Positions 7,606 through 16,184 of a stretch of DNA of 64,000 nt are shown here, piece after piece. This stretch comes from Jonesia denitrificans DSM 20603. Lineage in GTDB: Bacteria > Actinomycetota > Actinomycetes > Actinomycetales > Cellulomonadaceae. The position numbers and the translations under genes are program-made. The DNA lies in assembly GCF_000024065.1 (NCBI RefSeq), contig NC_013174.1:1054001-1118000 (forward strand), written 5' to 3'. Below the pieces are notes generated by a model, which saw nothing but the letters and a program-made list of their open reading frames with translations, was not told where the DNA came from and did not search any database. How positions within the stretch are numbered: position 1 is the stretch's first letter; each line of letters starts with the position of its first letter.

Positions 7606-8590
7606 GTATGACAAGCACGTGACACTGCGTAAAGGCCTTGCTGCCGCAACGGCTGTAGCCTACCGCAGTGACCTTGTTGACCTCTTCGCGCACGTTCATG
7701 CCCGCCGTACTTCACGTCGGCACGCACAGGAAAAGCTCACGAAGTACAACAAAGCGCACTCTGAGCGCCTGTCGGTCACTGATGCACAGACGGATGAGTA
7801 TGCGGTGACTATCACGCTGGAAGAACTGCGTGAATGGTTGGCTCACAGCCTTACGCAAAACCTGTCACGCTCGACAATTGCTCGTCGTGGCGCCAGTGCT
7901 CGACAGTTCTTTGCCTGGCTCGTGGAACGCGGTATTCGTCATGATGACCCCAGCAAGCGCCTGACTACTCCGACACCACATTCTGCGTTGCCGCACGTGT
8001 TGACGGTGGCGCAAGTCAAGCAACTCCTCGCTGCGGTAGAGCGTGTATACCTGCCCGAAACGACAGATACAAACACAGAGCTTAGCCGGGCACGGACCGA
8101 TCGTTTACGGGCCGCTGTTGAACTGACCTATTCCAGTGGCCTGCGGATCGCAGAACTTGTGTCGCTCAACGTCGGCGACATCGATCATGAGCAACGTGTG
8201 ATTCGCGTTACTGGTAAAGGGAACAAGCAACGACGCGTCCCGCTAGGACTTCCTGCGCTCCAAGCCTTGGAGCGTTGGATCGCAGAGTCTCGGCCTATCA
8301 TGCAATCCACATCCGAGGAAGCGCTTTTCCTCGGAGTTCGCGGGGGACGGTGGAATGCGCGACAGGTTCGTGACGAGCTGAACAAGGCGGCTCTTCACGC
8401 TGACCTTGATGTGGTGCGTCCTCACGACCTGAGGCACACCACAGCAACGCATCTGCTCGAAGGGGGAGCAGATCTGAGGAGTGTTCAGGAGATCCTTGGA
8501 CATTCATCTCTCCGTACGACCCAGAGATACACGCACGTCACCATGACGCGCCTTCGAGATACGTACGCACACGCACATCCACGTGCGTGA
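7589..8590 (+). CDS. xerC: Tyrosine recombinase XerC
   Basis: Site-specific recombinase that resolves chromosome dimers at dif together with XerD. The 333 residues contain an N-terminal SAM-like core-binding domain (about 1-130) and a catalytic domain with the full set of residues: Arg in SSGLRIAELVSL, Lys in GKGNKQRRVPL, the HxxR of RPHDLRHTTATHLL, His in ILGHSSLRTTQRY and the final Tyr in QRYTHV. The N-terminal domain carries a basic insert (RRTSRRHAQEKL). ATG 7589 is the first start after an in-frame stop at 7571 and has GGAG six bases upstream. The position between dprA and the WhiG/FliA sigma gene is the usual actinobacterial one. Confidence 0.93.
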   Translation: MTLLDEYDKHVTLRKGLAAATAVAYRSDLVDLFAHVHARRTSRRHAQEKLTKYNKAHSERLSVTDAQTDEYAVTITLEELREWLAHSLTQNLSRSTIARRGASARQFFAWLVERGIRHDDPSKRLTTPTPHSALPHVLTVAQVKQLLAAVERVYLPETTDTNTELSRARTDRLRAAVELTYSSGLRIAELVSLNVGDIDHEQRVIRVTGKGNKQRRVPLGLPALQALERWIAESRPIMQSTSEEALFLGVRGGRWNARQVRDELNKAALHADLDVVRPHDLRHTTATHLLEGGADLRSVQEILGHSSLRTTQRYTHVTMTRLRDTYAHAHPRA

Positions 8591-8636
8591 TTCCACCCCC
8601 CACCTTGGTTTACCGCCATAAACATCAAGGAACACT

Positions 8637-9488
8637 ATGTCTCCCCTCGCACCTACAGCAGCAAATCAGACAACTGTCGGCACCGATGCCCCGGTTGCAG
8701 AACCATCAGACAACACCAACTGTCCTCGCACCGTGCGTCAGTTATGGGATGCCTATAAGGCGAATCCCACCGCGCTGGGTCGTGAGGAACTCATCCTGCA
8801 CTACGCGCCCTTGGTCACGATGATTGCCGGACGTGTGGGGATGAAGCTTCCCAATACTGTGGAAGCTGCGGATCTTGTGTCGTATGGGATGTTTGGTCTT
8901 ATCGACGCGATTGATAAGTTCGACCCGTCCCGCGACATTAAGTTTGAAACTTACGCGTCAACTCGAGTTCGTGGTGCCATCATTGACGAGCTGCGGGCCC
9001 TCGATTGGATCCCCCGCTCAGTGCGATCACGGGCCCGGGAATACGACCGAGCTTGTGAGCACCTCGAAAACACACTGCACCGGGAACCCACAAGTGGTGA
9101 AATTGCCCAACACCTGGGGGTCCCGGAAAAAGACGTATGGCAACTTCAGTGGCAAGTGTCCTCGGGGCACGTTATTGCGCTCGATGAAGTGGTATCCACT
9201 GGTGACCGTGTGGATCAAATCTCTGCCATGGACAGTGTTCAGGAAACACTTGCAGTCGATCCTGCTCAATCGTTTGCGCAAGGAGAAATGCGCGAAATTC
9301 TTGCACAGGCTGTCGACCACCTCAATGAACGCGAACGTGCCGTGGTGACGCTCTATTACTTCCGCTCGATGACATTGAGCGAGATTGGCAAGCTCCTGGG
9401 GGTAACAGAGTCTCGGGTATCGCAAATGCACTCAGCAATCATCGTGAAACTGCGTAAGCAATTGATCGCTTTGGATGCAGCACACTAG
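8637..9488 (+). CDS. whiG: RNA polymerase sigma factor of the WhiG/FliA family
   Basis: Group 3 sigma factor of 283 residues. After a 30-residue variable N-terminus come region 2 (LVTMIAGRVGMKLPNTVEAADLVSYGMFGLIDAIDKFD, with the core-binding and -10 recognition helices RDIKFETYASTRVRGAIIDEL), region 3 (SGEIAQHLGV) and region 4 with the helix-turn-helix MTLSEIGKLLGVTESRVSQMH. The same gene sits between xerC and rpsB in Streptomyces, where it is whiG and drives sporulation; in motile actinobacteria its relatives act as FliA for flagellar genes. Which role applies cannot be told from this window. It runs convergently into the M23 gene, only 17 bp away. Confidence 0.9.
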   Translation: MSPLAPTAANQTTVGTDAPVAEPSDNTNCPRTVRQLWDAYKANPTALGREELILHYAPLVTMIAGRVGMKLPNTVEAADLVSYGMFGLIDAIDKFDPSRDIKFETYASTRVRGAIIDELRALDWIPRSVRSRAREYDRACEHLENTLHREPTSGEIAQHLGVPEKDVWQLQWQVSSGHVIALDEVVSTGDRVDQISAMDSVQETLAVDPAQSFAQGEMREILAQAVDHLNERERAVVTLYYFRSMTLSEIGKLLGVTESRVSQMHSAIIVKLRKQLIALDAAH

Positions 9489-9505
9489 TTGTCACCCGTC
9501 ACAGG

Positions 9506-10018
9506 TTACTCAAGGAGTCGGACGCGCACCCAAGGATTGATCAGTGTGAGTGGGTCAACGTAGGTGTCGCCGTCTTTGACGCCCCAATGGATACACCCCT
9601 CACCTGAACAATGCGACACCGCATCAGGGAGCCGGTGCGCGAAGATGCGACCTTTCTCGACGAAAGTGCCTACTGGCAATTGAGTTGTTACAGGCTCAAA
9701 ACTTGATCGCAACCCATTGTCGTGCTGAAGGACGACCACGTTTTTGCCAGCCACAACACCTGCGAAGGTGACTGTTCCACTGGAGGGGGTGTAGAGCTCA
9801 GTAGCGTCCGACGCTCGCAGATCAATACCTCGATGCCCCGCCTGCCACCGTTGGGCTGGCGGATCAAAATCGTTGATGATGATGCCTTCTCTGACTAGAG
9901 TTGCACGATCTACCGCGGCAACGTCTCCGGGAATCGGCAAAACGGTGGGCATCATGGTAACCGTGGGGGGTGTGGCAAGGCCAAGTGTCCACACGGCAGC
10001 GAGAATCAGTGACAACAT
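9506..10018 (-). CDS. Secreted M23 (LytM-like) peptidase-family protein
   Basis: 170 residues with an N-terminal hydrophobic signal (LSLILAAVWTLGLATPP). The LytM-like domain (about residues 45-160) shows HRGIDL for the first zinc pair and CIHWGVKDGDTYVDP for the second motif. In classical M23 enzymes the second motif is HxH; here its first His is Cys (CIH), so zinc binding may be altered or lost. Many actinobacterial relatives near rpsB carry similar motifs, as far as I recall. It is probably a cell-wall endopeptidase or an inactive activator of one. Transcribed divergently from rpsB. Confidence 0.8.
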   Translation of the reverse strand: MLSLILAAVWTLGLATPPTVTMMPTVLPIPGDVAAVDRATLVREGIIINDFDPPAQRWQAGHRGIDLRASDATELYTPSSGTVTFAGVVAGKNVVVLQHDNGLRSSFEPVTTQLPVGTFVEKGRIFAHRLPDAVSHCSGEGCIHWGVKDGDTYVDPLTLINPWVRVRLLE

Positions 10019-10372
10019 AGATTGACTGTAAAAGGTGGTGGAGCCTGTTGTGAGATATCCACAGAGCGTGAACGCGTCTCATTGATCTGGTGGTGTTGTG
10101 TGGTGAATCACGGCATTGCCTACGTCAGTGGCCCCGTGTCCACTGCCTGAATCAGGTAGCATAGTGTGAGCAGCAGTGCGCTTATGTGCTGTTGACTAAA
10201 AACACCCGGTGATCCTCCCCGTTCATGACGGGACAGATTCTGGCGTGCGCTGTGGTCCTTCGGGTGCGCAAGCCAGGGGTGTGGAGCAGCCCTCGCCTCT
10301 ATGGGCTGAATAACCCAAACGCGGTTCATGCCGCCTGATCTCGCGCGCACGCGCATCGAAAGGAACACTGCC
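10019..10372. promoter_or_regulatory. Divergent intergenic region and rpsB leader
   Basis: 354 bp between the M23 gene and rpsB, without a coding frame worth reporting. A possible rpsB -10 is CATAGT (10160-10165) with TGTCCA 17 bp upstream, a weak match. That would leave a leader of about 200 nt containing a hairpin CCCGT-tcatg-ACGGG (10218-10232) and a weaker stem TGCGC/GCGCA around 10236-10260. A ribosomal-protein autoregulatory leader would fit, but no known S2-binding motif is recognised. Confidence 0.35.
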
Positions 10373-11224
10373 ATGGCAGTTGTCACCATGCGTCAACTTC
10401 TTGACGCTGGTGTCCACTTCGGACACCAAACCCGTCGCTGGAACCCCAAGATGAAGCGATTCATCTTCACCGAGCGCAACGGCATCTACATTGTCGACCT
10501 CCAGCAGTCACTGAGCTACATTGACCGTGCTTACGAGTTTGTCAAAGAAACCGTGGCTCGCGGTGGGTCAGTGCTGTTCGTTGGGACCAAGAAGCAAGCA
10601 CAAGAACCTGTTGCAGAACAAGCATCACGCGTGGGCATGCCCTACGTTAACCACCGTTGGCTTGGTGGGATGCTCACCAACTTCCAGACCGTCAACAAGC
10701 GTTTGCAGCGTCTGAAGGAACTTGAGCAGATCGACTTCGACGATGTCGCAGGTTCCGTCTACACCAAGAAGGAACTTCTCATCATGCGCCGTGAGAAGGA
10801 CAAGCTGGCTCGCACCCTTGGTGGGTTGCGCGACATGTCTCGTCTTCCTTCTGCTTTGTGGGTTGTTGACACCAACAAGGAACACCTCGCTGTTGACGAG
10901 GCGCGCAAGCTGGGGATCCCGGTTGTTGCGATCCTCGACACCAACTGCGACCCCGACCACGTTGATTACAAGATTCCTGGCAACGACGATGCAATCCGCG
11001 CCGTTGCACTGCTGACCCGCGTGGTTGCTGATGCAGTTGCTGAAGGTCTTGTGGCACGTAGCAAGGGCGGCAAAGCAGACGCTGAGCCTCTCGCTGAATG
11101 GGAACGTGAGCTCCTTGAAGGTGGGCAAGAAAAGGCACCAGAAGCCGACGCTGCACCAGCTGCCGATGCTCCCGCTGTGGACGCTGCTGAGAACACAGAA
11201 GCTCCAGCCGCTCCAGCCGAGTAA
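10373..11224 (+). CDS. rpsB: 30S ribosomal protein S2
   Basis: Begins [27 protein letters not shown], the standard S2 N-terminus, so the ATG at 10373 with AAAGGAA upstream is the start, not the earlier in-frame ATG at 10328. 283 residues, including the coiled-coil hairpin region and a C-terminal Ala/Pro/Glu tail ([18 protein letters not shown]) typical of actinobacterial S2. It binds late in 30S assembly at the platform. Followed by tsf after a strong stem-loop. Confidence 0.98.
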   Translation: MAVVTMRQLLDAGVHFGHQTRRWNPKMKRFIFTERNGIYIVDLQQSLSYIDRAYEFVKETVARGGSVLFVGTKKQAQEPVAEQASRVGMPYVNHRWLGGMLTNFQTVNKRLQRLKELEQIDFDDVAGSVYTKKELLIMRREKDKLARTLGGLRDMSRLPSALWVVDTNKEHLAVDEARKLGIPVVAILDTNCDPDHVDYKIPGNDDAIRAVALLTRVVADAVAEGLVARSKGGKADAEPLAEWERELLEGGQEKAPEADAAPAADAPAVDAAENTEAPAAPAE

Positions 11225-11231
11225 GACGATC

Positions 11232-11259
11232 TGGTGGCACCGGTTGGCCGGTGCCACCA
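11232..11259. terminator. Perfect 12-bp stem-loop between rpsB and tsf
   Basis: TGGTGGCACCGG, loop ttgg, CCGGTGCCACCA. No U-tract follows. It may partly terminate transcription or stabilise rpsB mRNA so that S2 and EF-Ts are made in different amounts. Confidence 0.7.
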
Positions 11260-11293
11260 CGCTTATCCATTCCAGCTAACCAAGGGAAACATC

Positions 11294-12133
11294 ATGGCAA
11301 ACTACACTGCCGCTGACATTAAGGCCCTACGCGAGCGCACCGGTGCCGGCATGCTCGACGTCAAGAAGGCACTGGACGAAGCTGCCGGTGACATGGAAAA
11401 GGCCACAGAAATCCTTCGCGTGAAGGGTTTGAAAGGTGTGGCGAAGCGTGAAGGTCGCGCTACCTCTGAGGGTTTGGTTGCCGCACACATCGCCGAGTCC
11501 GCAGCCGGCCAACGCGGTGTGCTCATTGAGGTCAACTGCGAAACGGACTTCGTTGCAAAGTCTCAGAAGTTCATTGACCTCGCTGACAAAGTTCTTGCAG
11601 CTGTTGCAGCGTCCGGTGCTGACAACGCTGACGCAGCTCTAGCTGCCGAGGTTGATGGCACGACCATCCAAGTGATGATTGATGAAGAAGCGGCAACGCT
11701 CGGCGAGAAGATCGTTCTTCGTCGCGTTGCTGTCGTTGAAGGCCCGACTGTGACACAGTACCTTCACCGCACTGCAAAAGACCTCCCCCCGTCAATTGGT
11801 GTTTTTGTCGTCACGAACGCCCCCGGGCAAGCCGTTGCTAAAGACATCGCACAGCACATCGCTGCTCTAGCTCCAGAGTTCCGGGCTCGTGAAGACGTCC
11901 CTGCTGAACAAGTGGAGAACGAGCGTCGTATCGCAGAGGAAACCTCACGTAATGAGGGCAAGCCTGAAGCGGCGCTCCCGAAGATCGTGGAAGGTCGCCT
12001 CAACGGGTACTTCAAGAGTGTTGTTCTCCTCGAACAGCCCTTGGCCAAGGACCCAAAGAAGACGGTCGACCAAACGCTGTCCGAGGTTGACGGAGAGCTC
12101 CAGGAATTCGTTCGTTTCCGCGTCGGTTCCTGA
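11294..12133 (+). CDS. tsf: Translation elongation factor Ts
   Basis: GDP/GTP exchange factor for EF-Tu. Starts MANYTAADIKALRERTGAGMLDVKKAL (UBA-like N-terminal domain), with AGGGAAA upstream. The core contains the conserved EVNCETDFVAKSQKF and, near residue 130, EKIVLRRVAVVEG. 279 residues, the usual actinobacterial length. The C-terminal part holds KIVEGRLNGYFKSVVLLEQPLAKDPKKTV, the coiled-coil and terminal module. Co-directional with rpsB and pyrH but separated from each by a strong hairpin. Confidence 0.98.
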   Translation: MANYTAADIKALRERTGAGMLDVKKALDEAAGDMEKATEILRVKGLKGVAKREGRATSEGLVAAHIAESAAGQRGVLIEVNCETDFVAKSQKFIDLADKVLAAVAASGADNADAALAAEVDGTTIQVMIDEEAATLGEKIVLRRVAVVEGPTVTQYLHRTAKDLPPSIGVFVVTNAPGQAVAKDIAQHIAALAPEFRAREDVPAEQVENERRIAEETSRNEGKPEAALPKIVEGRLNGYFKSVVLLEQPLAKDPKKTVDQTLSEVDGELQEFVRFRVGS

Positions 12134-12147
12134 CACTTATCACCCGC

Positions 12148-12180
12148 GATGCCCGGCTCACGTCATGTGAGCCGGGCATC
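12148..12180. terminator. Stem-loop after tsf
   Basis: Perfect 14-bp inverted repeat, GATGCCCGGCTCAC (12148-12161) with GTGAGCCGGGCATC (12167-12180) and a 5-nt loop. No U-run; actinobacterial terminators often lack one. Confidence 0.75.
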
Positions 12181-12238
12181 CGCGCACGTACGATCGATGT
12201 GCACAACACCTTCACGTTTCCACAGTGCGGAGAATCCC

Positions 12239-12997
12239 ATGTCTATGTCCACAGCAACAGCAACGACCCCTCCTGACATCGACGAGCCTCACGCCCGCCG
12301 TGTCTTGCTCAAGCTCTCTGGTGAAGCTTTTGGTGGTGGACAAATCGGTTTAGCCTCGCATGTGGTGCGCCGAGTCGCCGCAGAAATCGCAGCCGCCGTC
12401 GCCCAAGGAGTTCAAGTTGCCATTGTTGTGGGCGGCGGAAACTTCTTCCGTGGTGCTGAGTTATCGCAGCAAGGACTTGATCGTGCACGTGCCGACTACA
12501 TGGGGATGCTGGGGACAGTGATGAACTGCCTGGCATTGCAGGACTTCCTTGAACAGGCGGGTGTGCAAACACGGGTGCAAACCGCGATCACCATGGGACA
12601 AGTTGCTGAACCGTACATCCCACTGCGCGCGATCCGGCACCTGGAAAAGGGTCGTGTCGTCATTTTTGGTGCGGGTGCAGGAATGCCCTACTTCTCCACT
12701 GACACAGTCGCTGTCCAGCGGGCATTGGAGACGCACTGTGATGAGGTCCTGATGGGCAAGAACGGTGTTGACGGTGTCTACACTGATGACCCACGGACCA
12801 ACCCGGATGCCACACTGTTGACACAGCTCACCTACACCGACGCTCTCGTCCAAGACCTGGGGGTGATGGACGCCGCTGCGATGAGTTTGGGGCGTGACAA
12901 CAAGCTCCAGATGCGTGTCTTTGGAATGGATGAAGAAGGTAATGTTACTCGTGCGCTTGTGGGAGAGAACTTCGGAACCACGGTGACCAGCGAGTAG
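12239..12997 (+). CDS. pyrH: UMP kinase
   Basis: Phosphorylates UMP to UDP in pyrimidine nucleotide synthesis. The start at 12239 ([22 protein letters not shown]) has GGAG eight bases upstream; the frame extends further back but into the tsf terminator. Amino-acid kinase fold: [11 protein letters not shown] (phosphate loop), [12 protein letters not shown] (UMP site), [12 protein letters not shown] and [15 protein letters not shown]. 252 residues. Sits in the conserved tsf-pyrH-frr order. Confidence 0.97.
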   Translation: MSMSTATATTPPDIDEPHARRVLLKLSGEAFGGGQIGLASHVVRRVAAEIAAAVAQGVQVAIVVGGGNFFRGAELSQQGLDRARADYMGMLGTVMNCLALQDFLEQAGVQTRVQTAITMGQVAEPYIPLRAIRHLEKGRVVIFGAGAGMPYFSTDTVAVQRALETHCDEVLMGKNGVDGVYTDDPRTNPDATLLTQLTYTDALVQDLGVMDAAAMSLGRDNKLQMRVFGMDEEGNVTRALVGENFGTTVTSE

Positions 12998-13045
12998 GCT
13001 GGAGTGACCATAGACGACACACGCACTGTCAGTTGAAGGAGAGTT

Positions 13046-13603
13046 ATGTCAGACGAAATTTTGCTTGAGGCAGAAGAAAAGATGGATCGTGCTGTTGAGG
13101 TAGCGAAGGAAGAGTTCGCAGCCATCCGCACGGGCCGCGCGAACGCCGCCATGTTCTCAAAGATCACGGTGGATTATTATGGGGCTCCAACTCCTTTGCA
13201 ACAGCTTGCCTCGATGAACATTCCTGAAGCGCGCACAGTGTTGATCTCTCCTTATGACAAGTCTGCAATGTCTCTCATTGAAAAAGCTCTGAGAGATTCA
13301 GATCTTGGGGTGAACCCGTCCAATGACGGGAATGCCATCCGCATCAATCTTCCTGCTTTGACAGAAGAACGCCGCCGTGACTACGTCAAATTGGCAAAGA
13401 ACAAAGGCGAAGAAGGTCGTGTCTCCGTCCGCAACATTCGACGGAAGGCTAAAGACCAATTGGACCGTCTTGTGAAAGATGGTGAACTGTCTGAGGACGA
13501 AGGAACTCGAGCGGAAAAAGAGCTCGAGGCGCTCACTCGCCGGCACGTCGACGAGATCGATACTCTGCTTGCTGGTAAAGAAGCTGAACTTCTCGAGGTC
13601 TGA
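13046..13603 (+). CDS. frr: Ribosome recycling factor
   Basis: 185 residues, the standard RRF length. It splits post-termination ribosomes together with EF-G. Recognisable stretches are [35 protein letters not shown] and the three-helix bundle segment [29 protein letters not shown] precedes the ATG. Its stop overlaps the cdsA start by one base (TGATG), coupling the two. Confidence 0.97.
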   Translation: MSDEILLEAEEKMDRAVEVAKEEFAAIRTGRANAAMFSKITVDYYGAPTPLQQLASMNIPEARTVLISPYDKSAMSLIEKALRDSDLGVNPSNDGNAIRINLPALTEERRRDYVKLAKNKGEEGRVSVRNIRRKAKDQLDRLVKDGELSEDEGTRAEKELEALTRRHVDEIDTLLAGKEAELLEV

Positions 13604-14472
13604 TGAGTTCAACGGAAGGACTATCCGACACTGTCACAGCGAAAGCGGGCCGTAACCTACCCGCAGCCATCGCTGTTGCGCTTGTGCTTCTTGGGGTCGT
13701 TGGAGCGTCATTGTGGTTCCGCAAGGAAGCATTCCTCCTTGTCGCTCTTGTTGCAGTGTGTGTTGGGTTGTGGGAGTTGGCGCAAGCTCTGTCTCGACGC
13801 GACATACACGCACCCCTGATGCCCATGTGGGTGGGTGCGGCAGGTATCCTCGTCTCGTCCTACCTTGCTGGCCCTGAAGCGCTGATGGTGTCCTTCATCC
13901 TGACCGTTGCCGGTATCGTCGTGTGGCGGGTGATTGACGGTGGTGGCCAGCACGCGGTACGTGACTCCGCAGCAGGAATTTTCTCCACTGCTTACCTGCC
14001 GCTTATGGCAGGATTTGTGGCTCTCATGCTGGCTGAGGATGATGGGCCGATCCTGGTGGCAGTCTTTATTCTCCTGGCGGTCGCCAATGACACTGGCGGC
14101 TACGTTGCCGGGGTGTTGTTCGGCCGGCATCCACTGGCACCATCGATTAGTCCGAAGAAAAGTTGGGAAGGTCTTGCGGGATCGTTCATCCTGTCCCTCG
14201 CTGTGGGAATAGTAGGCTCCGCGGTTGTGTTGGACTATAACCCGATGGTGGGAGTGGCTCTTGGGTTACTCACTCCTATTACTGCAACAGTTGGTGATCT
14301 TGCCGAATCGTTGATTAAGCGAGATCTCCAACTCAAAGACATGGGAACAGTCCTTCCTGGACACGGTGGAGTGCTTGATCGTATTGATTCCATGCTCATC
14401 ACTGCTCCTTTTGTTTATCTCCTTTTCACCGCCGCTGCACAGCTCCCAACAACACCGTTGCCAGGTGCCTGA
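13603..14472 (+). CDS. cdsA: Phosphatidate cytidylyltransferase (CDP-diglyceride synthase)
   Basis: Makes CDP-diacylglycerol, the precursor of phosphatidylglycerol, phosphatidylinositol and cardiolipin. 289 residues with about eight hydrophobic segments. The family signature is present as ISPKKSWEGLAGS and, near the C-terminus, VGDLAESLIKRDLQLKDMGTVLPGHGGVLDRIDS, with the metal-binding Asp and the KRD motif. Integral membrane enzyme. Coupled to frr by a one-base overlap. Confidence 0.95.
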   Translation: MSSTEGLSDTVTAKAGRNLPAAIAVALVLLGVVGASLWFRKEAFLLVALVAVCVGLWELAQALSRRDIHAPLMPMWVGAAGILVSSYLAGPEALMVSFILTVAGIVVWRVIDGGGQHAVRDSAAGIFSTAYLPLMAGFVALMLAEDDGPILVAVFILLAVANDTGGYVAGVLFGRHPLAPSISPKKSWEGLAGSFILSLAVGIVGSAVVLDYNPMVGVALGLLTPITATVGDLAESLIKRDLQLKDMGTVLPGHGGVLDRIDSMLITAPFVYLLFTAAAQLPTTPLPGA

Positions 14473-14504
14473 CGATCTGGTCGTGCCCCTACTGAAAGAA
14501 CCCC

Positions 14505-15635
14505 ATGCCTGACGTACTTCCCACCCCGTCCCTCGTTCCGCTTCAAATGACAGCCCCAAAGCGTGGGAAAGCGCCCCGCCACTTTGCGGACATGACCCCC
14601 CAGGAACGACGCGATGTTGTGACGGAACTTGGACACCAACCGTTTCGTGCCAAGCAGCTAGAAACTCACTATTTCTCACATCTCACGGACAATGCAGATG
14701 AGATGACGGACCTGCCTGCGCAAGCAAAATCTGAACTTGTCGGAGCGTTGATGCCTCCGTTAGTGTCAAAAATTCGTACCCTCGAGGCCGACGGAGGGGC
14801 AACGGTCAAAACGTTGTGGCGTTTGTTCGATGGAATCAAAATCGAATCCGTTCTCATGCGGTACCCCACCCGTTCGACGTTGTGTGTGTCAAGCCAGGCA
14901 GGATGCGGGATGGCGTGCCCATTTTGTGCTACTGGTCAAATGGGATTGACCCGAAACCTGTCCACAGCTGAGATCGTTGAACAAGTCCGACAAGCGGCTC
15001 GCGCCCTGGCTCAGGGGGAGATTCCCGGAGGCGCAACGCACCTGAATAATCTCGTGTTTATGGGGATGGGAGAGCCTTTAGCGAACTACAAAGCTCTCAT
15101 GGGAGCGGTCCGACAATTTGTTGCGCCGAGCCCACAAGGGTTTGGGCTATCTGCTCGCAACATCACGGTGTCAACTGTCGGGCTGGTGCCAGCCATCAAT
15201 AAACTCGCCAAAGAGGGTTTGCCACTGACACTAGCGTTGAGTTTGCACGCCCCTGACGACGAATTACGCTCTCAACTTGTTCCGATTAACACCCGGTGGA
15301 CTGTGGATGAGGCGCTCGATGCTGCTTATGGCTACTACGATGCAACGGGTCGTCGAGTCTCGATCGAGTATGCCTTGATCAAGGACATGAACGATCATGC
15401 ATGGCGTGCGGACCTGTTAGGGGAAAAACTCAACGCGCGCGGCCGCGGATGGGTGCATGTGAATCCTATTCCGTTGAATCCAACACCAGGGTCAATTTGG
15501 ACTGCCAGTGACCGTGATGTTGAGCAGGAGTTTGTGAGGCGCTTGCGTTCGCACAATATTCCGACAACAATTCGTGACACGCGGGGGAGTGACATCGATG
15601 GTGCCTGCGGTCAACTGGCCGCAGAGGACGAGTAA
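14505..15635 (+). CDS. rlmN: Dual-specificity 23S rRNA/tRNA adenine-C2 methyltransferase RlmN
   Basis: Radical SAM enzyme methylating A2503 of 23S rRNA and A37 of some tRNAs. 376 residues. The iron-sulphur motif CxxxCxxC is seen in [16 protein letters not shown] (about residues 131-146). [11 protein letters not shown] and [10 protein letters not shown] follow. The substrate-binding Cys near the C-terminus is present in [14 protein letters not shown]. Start ATG 14505 with GAAAGAAC upstream is acceptable. Co-directional with cdsA and the DivIVA-like gene. Confidence 0.96.
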   Translation: MPDVLPTPSLVPLQMTAPKRGKAPRHFADMTPQERRDVVTELGHQPFRAKQLETHYFSHLTDNADEMTDLPAQAKSELVGALMPPLVSKIRTLEADGGATVKTLWRLFDGIKIESVLMRYPTRSTLCVSSQAGCGMACPFCATGQMGLTRNLSTAEIVEQVRQAARALAQGEIPGGATHLNNLVFMGMGEPLANYKALMGAVRQFVAPSPQGFGLSARNITVSTVGLVPAINKLAKEGLPLTLALSLHAPDDELRSQLVPINTRWTVDEALDAAYGYYDATGRRVSIEYALIKDMNDHAWRADLLGEKLNARGRGWVHVNPIPLNPTPGSIWTASDRDVEQEFVRRLRSHNIPTTIRDTRGSDIDGACGQLAAEDE

Positions 15636-15644
15636 GGTGGGACC

Positions 15645-16184
15645 ATGTTCTCGACTGTCTCCAAAACGAAGATTGGCTACGACATCGATGATGTTGATGA
15701 CTTCTTCGCTCAAGCTCGCGAAACTTATGAGGGGATTACGAACGACATCCTCACGTTTCGTGATGTGAATACCTGTGTCTTTGATACTCAGCGCGGTGGT
15801 TATGATCCTGCTGAGGTGGATGCCGCTTTGGAGCGCTTAGAAGTTGCGTTTGTCGCCAAGGAACGCCAAGAGTTCACTGCTCGTGGTGGGCCGCAGGTGT
15901 GGATGGCGCAGATCTCTGAACGGGCGCAGACGCTGTACCCGCGGTTACAGCGCCCGGCCGGTGAGCGTTTTTCTTCCCCGTCGAAGGGGCCGGGCTACGC
16001 GAAAGAAGAGGTCGACGTGCTGTGCAAGCGCCTCATTCGTTTCTTTGAGGGGAAAGGGCCGTTAACGTCGGCTGATGTTCGCGCCGCCACGTTTAGCCCA
16101 GCACGGGGGAAGTCGGCGTATGAGGAATCGTCTGTCGATGCGTTTCTTGCTCGTGCGGTGGAAGTCTTGTTGGGAGTCGAGTGA
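15645..16184 (+). CDS. DivIVA-domain protein
   Basis: 179 residues containing two DivIVA-like N-terminal motifs: YDIDDVDDFFAQARETYEGI near the start and GYDPAEVDAALERLEVAF about 45 residues later, with further copies at GYAKEEVDVLCKRLI and AYEESSVDAFLARAVEVL. Each follows the G/AY-x-x-x-x-VD pattern of proteins that sense negatively curved membrane or contact the cell pole. Unlike Wag31/DivIVA it lacks a long coiled coil. Genes of this kind are often found beside dxr in actinobacteria. Its stop overlaps the dxr start (GTGA). Precise role unknown. Confidence 0.75.
   Translation: MFSTVSKTKIGYDIDDVDDFFAQARETYEGITNDILTFRDVNTCVFDTQRGGYDPAEVDAALERLEVAFVAKERQEFTARGGPQVWMAQISERAQTLYPRLQRPAGERFSSPSKGPGYAKEEVDVLCKRLIRFFEGKGPLTSADVRAATFSPARGKSAYEESSVDAFLARAVEVLLGVE

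Noticed and set aside
10782-11270. 162-residue minus-strand frame over rpsB
   Set aside because: Antisense shadow of a highly conserved ribosomal gene; Gln/Arg-rich composition is an artefact of S2 codons.
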